Source: Dehalococcoidia bacterium (GTDB lineage: Bacteria; Chloroflexota; Dehalococcoidia; Lucifugimonadales; UBA3495). From it: DNA of 64,000 nt. Both the position numbers and the translations under genes were made by a program. Within the stretch, counting starts at the first letter, position 1, and every line of letters begins with the position of its first letter. The stretch lies in NCBI GenBank assembly GCA_003523055.1, contig DPHC01000001.1, forward strand, positions 4,359 through 68,358, in the 5' to 3' direction. Of this stretch, positions 8,770 to 17,488 are shown piece after piece. Under the pieces are notes generated by a model. The model worked only from the letters and a program-made list of their open reading frames with translations. It ran no database searches and was not told the DNA's origin.

Positions 8770-9444
8770 ATGACAGAAGAAGAACTCAACATATTAAAAA
8801 ACGGTGAAATGCTTTCTTGTAATTTAACTGCAAAAGGCTCTAACTACACTTTTTTGTCAGAATTGAACCTAAATGGAAAGAATTTATTTGTTATTTATAA
8901 GCCTCGTAAAGGTGAAGCACCGTTATGGGATTTCCCTTCAGGAACTCTTTATAAACGAGAATGCGCATCTTTTGTATTGGATGAGTTATTAGACTGGAAT
9001 ATTATTCCTACCACGATCATAAGAGATGGGACGTACGGAATTGGGTCAGTCCAATTATTTGTAGACCACAACCCTAATAATAATTATTATCAATTAAACA
9101 ATTCTCATATTGATGAGCTGAAAAAAATTGCATGTTTTGACTTGATCGCGAATAACACTGACCGTAAAGCTGACCATGTAATTATAGATTTGGATAATAA
9201 ACTATGGGGAATTGACCAAGGATTGACTTTTCATAGCGATATAAAAATACGAACAGTAATTTGGGATTTTCAAGGAGAAGATATTCCTCAAATTTTGTTA
9301 GATGATATTAATCAGTTGAAAGAACAACTTACTAATATAAATGGCATTCATCCTTTTGGTGACTTATTGAATGAGTTAGAGCAACAAGCTTTAATAGACC
9401 GGTTAGGATTAGTTATGGATTTAGGTCAGTATCCATCACTTTGA
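8770..9444 (+). CDS. SCO1664-family PI3/4-kinase-like protein
   Basis: A 224-residue protein of the SCO1664 family, distantly related to the phosphatidylinositol 3/4-kinase catalytic fold. Recognisable stretches are YKPRKGEAPLWDFPSGTLYK (nucleotide-binding Lys), IIPTTIIRDGTYGIGSVQ, FDLIANNTDRKADH (catalytic loop with N and D), LWGIDQGLTFH (metal Asp, DQG for DFG) and RTVIWDFQGE. Substrate and role are unknown. It is paired with the DUF3090 gene. Its TGA stop abuts the stop of modC on the other strand with no spacer. Confidence 0.85.
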   Translation: MTEEELNILKNGEMLSCNLTAKGSNYTFLSELNLNGKNLFVIYKPRKGEAPLWDFPSGTLYKRECASFVLDELLDWNIIPTTIIRDGTYGIGSVQLFVDHNPNNNYYQLNNSHIDELKKIACFDLIANNTDRKADHVIIDLDNKLWGIDQGLTFHSDIKIRTVIWDFQGEDIPQILLDDINQLKEQLTNINGIHPFGDLLNELEQQALIDRLGLVMDLGQYPSL

Positions 9445-10530
9445 TCAGTTGCTTATAATAAAGCATGATGAGGCTTTGAAGAAAACATGTATTTCTTGAT
9501 TCACAGTTAATTGAAGATCTTCTAACGAAGATAAAGTGATTTTACTGCGAATTTCAGTACTTCCTATTTCACAAACTAATTCTATACCAGATGCTTGGGT
9601 GTTGATGGATTTGATACGCGCTTTAATAATATTTCGGGCTGATATGTGAACAGGTGGTTCCGTTGCAATGATTACATCTGAAGATCTTATTCCAACGACT
9701 ACTTTGTCTGATATAACGACATCATACAATGGAACTTCGAGTTGCAAGTCTTGGTTGCCGCAAAGCATAATGCCATTTGCATTATCTACAGATAAAACGG
9801 TGCTCGTAATAGTATTTTCTACTCCTAAAAGGTCTGCTGTAGCTATTTTTTGTGGTTGCCCTAAAATTTCTATAGGAATCCCAGATTCAATGAATTTACC
9901 TTCATGGAGAACATGCAATTTAGTACCTAGAGATATGGCTTCTTCATGATCATGAGTGACAATAATCATGGGAATATGAGACTCTTCTTGCAGCTGTTTT
10001 ATTAATAACCTTAGTGAGTGATGGAGTTCAACATCTAAGGAAGCGAATGGCTCATCGAGTAATAGTAAATTGGGACGTATAGCCAAAGCTCGAGCTATGG
10101 CTACCCTCTGCATTTCGCCTCCTGATAGATTTAACACTGATCTTTCTTGTATATGTTTTAAATCTAATTTATTTATAATTCCATTTATATAGTCTAAATT
10201 ATGAGAGAGTTTTTTCTTGGGAATACCGTAGGTAATATTATTGTTTACATTTAAATGCGGGAACAATTTGTAGTTTTGCGGAACATACCCAATCTGTCGC
10301 TCATGAGTTGGCATTACATAATTTATGCTAGAGTCAAATATTGTTTTATTGTTTATACTTATGTTTCCAGAATCTGGAGCTATTAAACCTAATATAAGCT
10401 TCAGTATGGTGGTTTTTCCAGACCCTGAGGCTCCAAATAATATCATACGGTCGTTTTGTTCAATTTGAGCTTGTATTGATAAATGAAAATCTTCAATTTC
10501 GTAAGTTAATTTAATTTCGACTGAATTCAT
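9445..10530 (-). CDS. modC: Molybdate ABC transporter ATP-binding protein
   Basis: ATPase of the molybdate (or tungstate) importer. It has Walker A FGASGSGKTT, Q-loop YVPQNYKLFPH, signature LSGGEMQRVAIARAL and Walker B LLLLDEPFASLD followed by the H-loop THDHEEA. The C-terminal 100 residues resemble the TOBE/MOP oxyanion-binding domain of ModC, including ISARNIIKARIKSI. The ATG at 10530 is preferred to the upstream one because it lies 1 nt after the modB stop and gives the usual ModC N-terminus (361 aa). Third gene of modABC. Confidence 0.92.
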   Translation of the reverse strand: MNSVEIKLTYEIEDFHLSIQAQIEQNDRMILFGASGSGKTTILKLILGLIAPDSGNISINNKTIFDSSINYVMPTHERQIGYVPQNYKLFPHLNVNNNITYGIPKKKLSHNLDYINGIINKLDLKHIQERSVLNLSGGEMQRVAIARALAIRPNLLLLDEPFASLDVELHHSLRLLIKQLQEESHIPMIIVTHDHEEAISLGTKLHVLHEGKFIESGIPIEILGQPQKIATADLLGVENTITSTVLSVDNANGIMLCGNQDLQLEVPLYDVVISDKVVVGIRSSDVIIATEPPVHISARNIIKARIKSINTQASGIELVCEIGSTEIRSKITLSSLEDLQLTVNQEIHVFFKASSCFIISN

Positions 10531-10531
10531 A

Positions 10532-11359
10532 TTATCTACGATTCCCGTTAGAAAATTTATTTGATAGAACACTTAATCCTATTAATATTATTAATGATAT
10601 TGTTAATAAAACTAAAGATAGTGTTATAGCTGTATTCAGATTAGTTTCCATCGCCATTAATATACCTAGGGGCATGGTTTGAGTTTCCCCCATCATGTTA
10701 CCGGCAAACATTATGGTAGCCCCGAATTCAGATAGACTTCTTGCCCATGTGAGAGCTAATCCAGTAATCAACCCACTCCAAGTCAAAGGTAGAGTTATTT
10801 TCCAAAAAGTAGCTAAAGGTGATACTCCTAAAGATACTGATAGTTCTTCAAGGTTTTGATCTACCGCTGCGAATGATATTCGCGCTGCCCTGATATAGAA
10901 CGGTGCTGACACGAATATTTGTGCAAATATAACAGCAGTCATAGTGAATGGTAACTGTATTCCAATCTGATTTAAAAACCCTCCAAGAATTCCTTGCCGA
11001 CCGAATGCCATAAGCATAGCTACTCCTGCTACAATTGGGGGCAGTATTATCGGTAGCTCAATACATATATCCAAAATACGTAATGCTAATGAATTGGACC
11101 TGGATATAACGTATGCCACTGGTGTTCCAACTATGATTATGACCAAGACGCTTATGCCGCTTGTGAGTAAGGAAAGTTTAATGGATTGTATGGAAGTTGG
11201 GGACAAAATATCGTTAAGCGATAATCCATTAGTCAGACCCTTAATTATTAGTGCCAAAATTGGCAAACCTATGAATAAAATGTAAAGAGTTATGCTAAAA
11301 GAACCAAATAGGTTTTTAAATTTTAAAGTTGTCATTTTGTTTACTGAAGATTTATTCAT
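10532..11359 (-). CDS. modB: Molybdate ABC transporter permease
   Basis: Inner-membrane permease with about 5-6 TM segments. The conserved EAA-like loop that docks on ModC is ELSVSLGVSPLATFWKITLP, and PIILPPIVAGVAML is typical of ModB/CysU permeases. The start is uncertain. The ATG at 11359, 4 nt after the modA stop, gives 275 residues starting MNKSSVNK; an earlier ATG at 11380 would overlap modA and a later one at 11335 is possible. Confidence 0.9.
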   Translation of the reverse strand: MNKSSVNKMTTLKFKNLFGSFSITLYILFIGLPILALIIKGLTNGLSLNDILSPTSIQSIKLSLLTSGISVLVIIIVGTPVAYVISRSNSLALRILDICIELPIILPPIVAGVAMLMAFGRQGILGGFLNQIGIQLPFTMTAVIFAQIFVSAPFYIRAARISFAAVDQNLEELSVSLGVSPLATFWKITLPLTWSGLITGLALTWARSLSEFGATIMFAGNMMGETQTMPLGILMAMETNLNTAITLSLVLLTISLIILIGLSVLSNKFSNGNRR

Positions 11360-11363
11360 TTTA

Positions 11364-12170
11364 CTAGTTAGTAAACCCATGGTTTTGCAATATTGCTGAG
11401 CCGGGCTCTGAACGTAAAAATTCAATGAACTCCTTAGAATTTATAGGATTCTTAGACTGTTTTAATACAGTCACAGGGTATGACGCAATAACATTTAACC
11501 TGTCTTTGATTGGTAATTGATATGTAAATTTTACTACATCGTTAATTGTTAAATCAGATTGGTAAACCACTCCGGCATCTGCCTCACCAATTACTACCTT
11601 CATGATTACGGATTTCACACTGTTCTCATAAGACACTACGTTGTTATAGATTTGTTGTTTAAATAATGGATTTACATGTTGTAAATCTTGTGAAATATTG
11701 TTGATTAAAGTATTTGAATGCATACCAATAGGGACACCTGGGTGGCCCAGCACTATTTTGAGATTTTCATCAGTTAAATCTGAGTAACTCTGGATTCTTT
11801 CCTTTTGTCGGTTGTTTACTATGATGGAAAGAGAATTTTCTGAAAAAATTTCAGGAATGTCCAGAGTCATTTCTGAAATTAAGAGTTGAGATGTCTGATT
11901 CATATCTGCCGACGCAAATATGTCAGCATATCCTCCGTGCTGTATTTGCATTAGAAGTTTTTGGCTTCCAGCATAGTTGGATTTTATTGATGTATGAGGG
12001 TGATTCTCAGAGAATTCTCTAATAATTTCTTCAAAAGGTTCTTTTAAAGATGCTGCAGCAAAGATTATTAATTCAGTGTTATTGGATGCTTCCACGTTTG
12101 GAGCTTGGCATGCTATACCAATGATTAACAAAAATATATTTAATATGTATATTTTTTTATATTTTCCCAT
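11364..12170 (-). CDS. modA: Molybdate-binding protein
   Basis: A 268-residue extracytoplasmic binding protein that delivers molybdate/tungstate to ModBC. The N-terminus is a signal peptide ending in GIAC, a weak lipobox that would make it membrane-anchored. ModA motifs are LIIFAAASLKEPFEEI, YAGSQKLLMQI, ADIFASADM and the EADAGVVYQSD segment. It is first in modABC. A TATAAT box (minus strand, 12185-12180) ends only 9 nt before the ATG and no Shine-Dalgarno sequence is visible, so the mRNA may be leaderless or nearly so. Confidence 0.92.
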   Translation of the reverse strand: MGKYKKIYILNIFLLIIGIACQAPNVEASNNTELIIFAAASLKEPFEEIIREFSENHPHTSIKSNYAGSQKLLMQIQHGGYADIFASADMNQTSQLLISEMTLDIPEIFSENSLSIIVNNRQKERIQSYSDLTDENLKIVLGHPGVPIGMHSNTLINNISQDLQHVNPLFKQQIYNNVVSYENSVKSVIMKVVIGEADAGVVYQSDLTINDVVKFTYQLPIKDRLNVIASYPVTVLKQSKNPINSKEFIEFLRSEPGSAILQNHGFTN

Positions 12171-12179
12171 AGTTGGGTA

Positions 12180-12213
12180 ATTATATTACATCTATACTAG
12201 TGTTACATGTAGT
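12180..12213 (-). promoter_or_regulatory. Putative modABC promoter
   Basis: On the minus strand a TATAAT box (12185-12180) with a weak TGTAAC -35-like hexamer 16 nt upstream points at modA. Transcription would begin about 2-3 nt before the ATG. No ModE-type palindrome was recognised. Confidence 0.35.
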
Positions 12214-12292
12214 TTTTTTAATTACAGGGTAATCTTGGCTAATTTAGTTATTTTTTTATACAATGGAATGAATAAAAAATAGAGGTAGTTAT

Positions 12293-12637
12293 ATGGCTTT
12301 AGTAAAATGCGTTACAGAAATGGGAATGGGTGTAGATGTACATGGTCTAGATTATACTAATACTGCAAAAAGGGCTGTCTTTGACGCTTTGCATCATAGC
12401 AGTTTAGGATTTCAGAAATTGCTTGGCAAGACTGCAGATGACATGAGAGTTGATGTTACTATTGGATCGCCTAAGCCTGAGGCTGTTGATGGGGATGCAG
12501 TTTTAGCTACATTGCCACACGGTACAGGGCATATAAATATAGTCCACGGAGGATTACAGGTTCTTAATGAGGATGGAACTGACGGCACTTTGGTATCTAA
12601 TGCCATAATAATAGTCAGTTTTGATGACGGTCAGTAG
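12293..12637 (+). CDS. Lin0512-family protein
   Basis: A 114-residue protein of the Lin0512 family, recognised by MGMGVDVHGLDYTNTAKRAV near the N-terminus, DALHHSSLG, and the later VDVTIGSPKPEAVD and LPHGTGHINIVHGGL segments. The family is small, single-domain and of unknown function. GAGGT 6 nt upstream sets the ATG. It is monocistronic between modA (divergent) and a hairpin terminator. Confidence 0.8.
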   Translation: MALVKCVTEMGMGVDVHGLDYTNTAKRAVFDALHHSSLGFQKLLGKTADDMRVDVTIGSPKPEAVDGDAVLATLPHGTGHINIVHGGLQVLNEDGTDGTLVSNAIIIVSFDDGQ

Positions 12638-12655
12638 TCTAAATTTGTATTAAAT

Positions 12656-12683
12656 AAGGGCTGAAATAAACCTTCAGCCCTTT
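12656..12683. terminator. Hairpin terminator between convergent genes
   Basis: A 10-bp perfect stem, AAGGGCTGAA (12656-12665) with TTCAGCCCTT (12673-12682) and a 7-nt loop, lies between the Lin0512 gene and the convergent DUF1059-like gene. The following T-tract is short, so termination strength is uncertain. Confidence 0.6.
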
Positions 12684-12692
12684 AGTATCTAA

Positions 12693-12890
12693 TTAGTGAG
12701 TTTTAATTGAAATTTTAATATTGCCAACGTGATCATCACCTTCAATATTATGAATTGAAGATATGTGGCTGGTCATATCAGCGATAACTGCATTATCATC
12801 AGCGCCTTTAGAGATATATCTACATGGATTTCCGTCTTTGTCGATTGCCAAAGATAATAGTGCATTGCATCTAACGAATTTAATTGCCAT
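12693..12890 (-). CDS. DUF1059-like small protein
   Basis: A 65-residue protein starting MAIKFVRCNALLS. The segment CRYISKGADDNAVIADMTSH followed by ISSIHNIE resembles DUF1059 small putative metal-binding proteins (Cys plus a His-containing helix). The ATG at 12890 is chosen because AGGGGGG precedes it at the right distance; an upstream ATG lacks this. It lies downstream of hyuB on the same strand after a 93-nt gap. Confidence 0.65.
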   Translation of the reverse strand: MAIKFVRCNALLSLAIDKDGNPCRYISKGADDNAVIADMTSHISSIHNIEGDDHVGNIKISIKTH

Positions 12891-12983
12891 TTTCCCCCCT
12901 AAATTCTTGAATATTGGCACATTATACTATTCTTTTTGCTCGACTGATAGATGTAGAATGAAATTAGTTTTTCCTATTGAATA

Positions 12984-14585
12984 TCAGCCAATGGAGTGTT
13001 CTCCCCAGCCGCCGCCGCCTGGAGATCTAATGCTTATAACATCTCCAACTTCTACATCTATTGTTTCCTTGCCTTTTAACGTAAATGACTCAAATCCATA
13101 CCGAATTAAAACATTTTCGCCGGTTTCTCCATCTTCTCCTCCGTGGTAACCAGGAGGGCCATTTTTTCTTCTTTCTGACAGTATAGTCACTCGCGCGGGG
13201 GACAGGAACTGATAGTCTCGTACCAATCCATCTCCGCCTGTATGTAGCCCTTTGCCACCTGAATTTCTTCTGATTGAGTATTGACCAATTGTAATAGGGA
13301 ACGCGAACTCTAATGCTTCGATTGGTGTATTCATGGTATTAGTCATATGGCTATGAGTTGCCGAAGCCCCGTCTTGTTCTGGAGTGCCACCAGTTCCACC
13401 TGCAATCGTTTCATAGTAAACGAATGGAGTATGATGATCTAAATCGTGGCCACCGATAAGTATATTGTTCATGGTTCCTTGACTTGATGCAGGTATTAGA
13501 TGTGGAAGAGCTTTTGAAAAAGCTGACAACAAGACGTCAGTGATTCTTTGAGAGGTTTCAACATTGCCTCCAGCGACACCTCGCTGAGGCAATGGATTTA
13601 CTAATGAACCCTCAGGTAAAGTGATGGTTAAAGGACGTAAACAACCTTGATTCGCGGGGGCTCCGTCTCCGACAATGCACCTGATAACGTATAGGCATGC
13701 AGATACAGTTACTGCTTTCGGAGCATTTATACAACCAGGGCGCTGTGCGGACGTACCAGAGAAATCTATGTCAATACAATTATTTTGAATTTTTATAGTC
13801 ACTGATATCGGAACGGACTCATCGGTAAGTCCATCGTCATCCATGTAGTCGGTGGCTGCATATGTTCCGTCTGGTATTTCTAATATGGCTTTTCGGGTTA
13901 CTGTTTCTGAATAATCTAAAATTGCATCCATATGCTCGGTTATTTCTACGAGGCCGTATTTGTCCGTTATTTCCTTTAATCTTTTGGTGCCGATCTTGAT
14001 GGAAGCTATTTGAGCTGAAAGATCTCCTTTACGTTCTTGAGGAGTTCTAGAATTTCTGCAAATAATTTCTAATATTTCTGTATTTAATTTGTTCCTGTTA
14101 CTTAGTTTTATCGGCGGTAATATCAGACCTTCTTGATACAATTCGGTCGACAATGGTAATGATCCAGGAGTCATGCCACCGACATCAGCGTGGTGGCCAC
14201 GGTTTGCTATGTATCCAAAGAGAGTTTGAATTGTGCTGTTGTTGCGGTTAATTGAATGGAACACTGGCGATAATAAAGTTATATCGGGTAAATGAGTCCC
14301 TCCTAAGTATGGATCATTTAATATAATGATATCTCCAGGGTTTAAGTTGTTACCAAATTTGGATAATGCTGCTTCTACTGAAGCAGGCATTGCGCCTAAG
14401 TGAACTGGTTGATGGGCAGCTTGTGCAACCATTTGGCCTTGTGCATCAAATACAGCACAGGAAAAATCTTTTCTCTCTTTTATATTAGGCGAATATGAAG
14501 TCCTTTGGAGAGTTACACCCATTTCGTCTGCTACTGATATCAATAAATTTTTAATGACTTCTAAACTTATTGGATTTACTGCCAT
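12984..14585 (-). CDS. hyuB: Hydantoinase B / oxoprolinase subunit
   Basis: A 533-residue HyuB-family protein, the partner of HyuA in ATP-dependent opening of hydantoins, 5-oxoproline or related cyclic amides (some members carboxylate acetone or acetophenone). Family stretches are SPNIKERKDFSCAVFDAQG, GDIIILNDPYLGGTHLPD, RGHHADVGGMTPGS, GGTPEQDGASATHSHMTNT and the C-terminal RSPGGGGWG. Its start lies 1 nt after the hyuA stop, so the subunits are coupled. The substrate cannot be decided. Confidence 0.93.
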   Translation of the reverse strand: MAVNPISLEVIKNLLISVADEMGVTLQRTSYSPNIKERKDFSCAVFDAQGQMVAQAAHQPVHLGAMPASVEAALSKFGNNLNPGDIIILNDPYLGGTHLPDITLLSPVFHSINRNNSTIQTLFGYIANRGHHADVGGMTPGSLPLSTELYQEGLILPPIKLSNRNKLNTEILEIICRNSRTPQERKGDLSAQIASIKIGTKRLKEITDKYGLVEITEHMDAILDYSETVTRKAILEIPDGTYAATDYMDDDGLTDESVPISVTIKIQNNCIDIDFSGTSAQRPGCINAPKAVTVSACLYVIRCIVGDGAPANQGCLRPLTITLPEGSLVNPLPQRGVAGGNVETSQRITDVLLSAFSKALPHLIPASSQGTMNNILIGGHDLDHHTPFVYYETIAGGTGGTPEQDGASATHSHMTNTMNTPIEALEFAFPITIGQYSIRRNSGGKGLHTGGDGLVRDYQFLSPARVTILSERRKNGPPGYHGGEDGETGENVLIRYGFESFTLKGKETIDVEVGDVISIRSPGGGGWGEHSIG

Positions 14586-14586
14586 A

Positions 14587-16599
14587 TTATTCTCTCGTTA
14601 GAGTTAAATTATTATATTTATCTGCTTTGGATGACCAGTTAGGGAATACTGGAATGATTGTATCAAATTGAACTATTAGAGCTGGACCTTGTAATATTTG
14701 CCCTTCAACTAAGGCGTCTCGTTTGTATATAGGGGTGTTTATTTCAGAGCTACTAAAATATACTGGACGGTGTTCTAAAATATCAATGTTAGAGCTTTGG
14801 ATGGCATTGAATTCTGGGATTTTAATATTGCTTGGCAGTATTGCTTTTAGCCTGATATTGACAATCTCAATATCTTGACTGGGATCAGAATATCCAAAAC
14901 GAGTTTGATGAAGTTTTTGGAAAGATTTAGATATGAAAGCTTTAAATCGCGCAGAATCCTTCATATTTTTAGCAGGGTAATCGACCATCAATTCGAAAGA
15001 TTGACCAACGTATCTTATGTCTAAGTAACGTTTGAATTTTAATGTACGTGTAGGTAATTTTTCAGCATCTAATTCATTTTTGGCATTGGATTCCATACCA
15101 GCAAATTCTTGTTCTAAAATGTGATTATCCAAATTACTGGAATCCAGCATCACAGTTCTGGAATAATCTTTAGTGACATCTGCAATCGCTACGCCAAGGG
15201 CAGATAATACTCCAGGATATTTGGGTATAAATATAGTTTTCATGCCAATTTCATCTGCTAATTCGCATCCATGTAAGGATCCGGCTCCGCCAAATGGTAG
15301 CAAAGCAAAATCTCGAGGGTCATAACCTCTTTCTAACGAAATTGACCTAATAGCTTGTTCCATGTTTGCGTTTACGACTTTAATTATACCTAAAGCAGTG
15401 TCTGTGGGTGACAAACCTAATGTTACTGCAAAATTGTTAATAGCAGTTCGGCATCTATCAACGTCTAAGTCCATCGTTCCTCCTAAGAAGAAGTCTGGCT
15501 GAATCCTACCTAAAAACACGTTCGCGTCTGTAACGGTTATATTTTCGCCTTTGCCATAACAGACAGGGCCTGGGTCTGATCCTGCAGATTGCGGACCAAC
15601 AGTTAATGCTCCACCCGCATTCAAGTTAGCGATTGACCCACCTCCTGCACCAACTGTATGAATTTCTATCATAGGTATACTTATTGGATACCCTGAGATA
15701 TTTGATGAAGTCGTTTGTTTTATATAGTTTGGGCAAATAGAAACATCGGTAGACGTCCCTCCCATGTCTATTGTTATTATTTGATTTATTCCTGCTTGTT
15801 GCGAAACTTTGAATGCCCCAACTACTCCTCCGGCAGGTCCACTTAGAATGGTTCTAACTGGTTCGTCCGATGCTAGCTTGGCGCTTATACTACCGCCTGA
15901 AGATTGCATTACTCTTAGGTTGTTATCTAATTTGGAAATTAAATTATTTAAGTAATTTGAAACTTTCGGACCAACGTAAGAATTTATTAGTACTGTGCTG
16001 GTTCGTTCGAACTCTCTAAATTCCGGAACTATTTGGCTGGAAACTGATAAGTACACATCTGGAAATTTTTTGATTACTGCTTGTTGAATTATTTTTTCAT
16101 GCGCAGGGTTTAGAAATGAAAATAACAAACTAACAGCTATGGATTCGGGTCTGGCAGATTCAATATGGGTTAATAGTTCAGATATTGACTCTTGGGTCAG
16201 ATCTTCAATTATTTCTCCTGATTTGTTCACTCTTTCTATGATTCCGTACCTTTCTCTAGGGTTAGCTAACGGAGTAGGTTTATCAATGTTGAATTTGTAT
16301 AAATCTGGTCTGCTCTGTCTGCCTATTTCTATTATGTCTTTAAAACCCTCAGTCGTGATTAATAATGTAGATGCCCCAGTTTTTTCTAGTAAGGTATTGG
16401 TAGCTATAGTTGTTCCATGAACGAATTCTCCATCTTGGACGCCTAGTTCTTCTATTCCTTTTAACACAGCGATGGAAGGGTCGGAGGGAGTTGATGGTAG
16501 TTTGAAGATATTCAGTTTATTATTTCGAATGATTACTATATCCGTGAATGTTCCGCCGATATCTATTCCAACAATATAATTATGCTTATTATTAGCCAC
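14587..16599 (-). CDS. hyuA: Hydantoinase A / oxoprolinase subunit
   Basis: A 670-residue ATPase subunit with the sugar-kinase-like fold. NYIVGIDIGGTFTDIVI is the N-terminal phosphate-binding motif, followed by FVHGTTIATNTLLEK, SGPAGGVVGAFKV, TIDMGGTSTDVSI and LLPFGGAGSLHGCELADE. Length and motif order fit HyuA/acetone-carboxylase beta-type subunits. It precedes hyuB by 1 nt and follows the AlaX gene by 15 nt, giving a three-gene leftward operon. Confidence 0.94.
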   Translation of the reverse strand: MANNKHNYIVGIDIGGTFTDIVIIRNNKLNIFKLPSTPSDPSIAVLKGIEELGVQDGEFVHGTTIATNTLLEKTGASTLLITTEGFKDIIEIGRQSRPDLYKFNIDKPTPLANPRERYGIIERVNKSGEIIEDLTQESISELLTHIESARPESIAVSLLFSFLNPAHEKIIQQAVIKKFPDVYLSVSSQIVPEFREFERTSTVLINSYVGPKVSNYLNNLISKLDNNLRVMQSSGGSISAKLASDEPVRTILSGPAGGVVGAFKVSQQAGINQIITIDMGGTSTDVSICPNYIKQTTSSNISGYPISIPMIEIHTVGAGGGSIANLNAGGALTVGPQSAGSDPGPVCYGKGENITVTDANVFLGRIQPDFFLGGTMDLDVDRCRTAINNFAVTLGLSPTDTALGIIKVVNANMEQAIRSISLERGYDPRDFALLPFGGAGSLHGCELADEIGMKTIFIPKYPGVLSALGVAIADVTKDYSRTVMLDSSNLDNHILEQEFAGMESNAKNELDAEKLPTRTLKFKRYLDIRYVGQSFELMVDYPAKNMKDSARFKAFISKSFQKLHQTRFGYSDPSQDIEIVNIRLKAILPSNIKIPEFNAIQSSNIDILEHRPVYFSSSEINTPIYKRDALVEGQILQGPALIVQFDTIIPVFPNWSSKADKYNNLTLTRE

Positions 16600-16614
16600 C
16601 CTAAAAGTACCACT

Positions 16615-17337
16615 TCATAATGAGTCGATGGCTATACGAAGCCTTTTATTTATTTTGCCTTTACTTTCATGGCCGGTAATTCTAATTCTTCCTACTTCCC
16701 CAGTGTTGGCTACGTGAGTGCCGCCATCTGCTTGTAAGTCGAGCCCTTCAATGTTGATAGTTCGAATAACTTTGATTGAATCGGGCAGTAAGTTTACTTT
16801 CGTTCGTATTAAATCTGGAATGTTATCTGCTGCTTCTCTGGTTAAAAAGTCGACTTTGATATCTCTGTTTTGGTTAACTTCATCATTGATCGTTTTTTCT
16901 ATTTCTTGAGCAAAATCAGAAGTAATATGGTCGAACTCAAAATCCATTCGTGCAGTTTCTATTTGCATATCTCCTCCTGTTACTTGGGCTTTGTAATCTC
17001 TCCAGACTACACCGCACAATATATGTAATGCTGTATGAGTACGCATTAGTTTATATCTGCGGTCCCAGTCAATTTGAGTTGTGACTAGATCTCCAATTGA
17101 GCATCCATGATTCTTTTGATCAAGCCAGTGTATGATAACTCCGTTTTTTGATTGTACTTTTATCACACTCAGGTATTTTGAATTGGTGTTTATAGTACCT
17201 AGGTCGGATGGTTGTCCGCCACCTCCAGGATAGAAGACTGTATTTTCTAACACTAATCCTGTGTTCTCAATAATATCAATTATTACGGTATCGTTAGTTT
17301 TTAAATAAGAGTTGGTGTGAAATAAAAAATCTGTCAT
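16615..17337 (-). CDS. AlaX-like alanyl-tRNA editing protein
   Basis: A 240-residue free-standing homologue of the AlaRS editing domain, which deacylates Ser- or Gly-tRNA-Ala in trans. The N-terminal FYPGGGGQPSDLGTI and RTHTALHIL (HxxxH zinc ligands) are typical of the longer AlaX type. The second metal motif reads QADGGTHVANTGEVG, with Asp where AlaRS has Cys in CGGTH, a variant also seen in the AlaX group. It heads the hyuAB operon. Role in translation fidelity is expected; a link to hyuAB is not obvious. Confidence 0.88.
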   Translation of the reverse strand: MTDFLFHTNSYLKTNDTVIIDIIENTGLVLENTVFYPGGGGQPSDLGTINTNSKYLSVIKVQSKNGVIIHWLDQKNHGCSIGDLVTTQIDWDRRYKLMRTHTALHILCGVVWRDYKAQVTGGDMQIETARMDFEFDHITSDFAQEIEKTINDEVNQNRDIKVDFLTREAADNIPDLIRTKVNLLPDSIKVIRTINIEGLDLQADGGTHVANTGEVGRIRITGHESKGKINKRLRIAIDSL

Positions 17338-17409
17338 AATAATCCTTTAAAACTGATTATATCAAAATTGATTGTATTTAAACTAATTGGAGATAATGTA
17401 AAAAGATAG

Positions 17410-17438
17410 TTGTCTTTCAATTAATAGGCTGACATAAT
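17410..17438 (+). promoter_or_regulatory. Putative dnaN promoter
   Basis: TTGTCT (17410-17415) and CATAAT (17433-17438) are separated by 17 nt and lie about 50 nt upstream of the dnaN ATG, in the divergent region shared with AlaX. This is a sequence match only. Confidence 0.45.
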
Positions 17439-17488
17439 GTAATAATAGTGTTCATTCTAACAGTTCAATCTATATTGGGGATTAACCA

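Noticed and set aside
13700..14000. Frameshift in hydantoinase B
   Set aside because: The 533-residue frame is continuous and contains all family segments in order.
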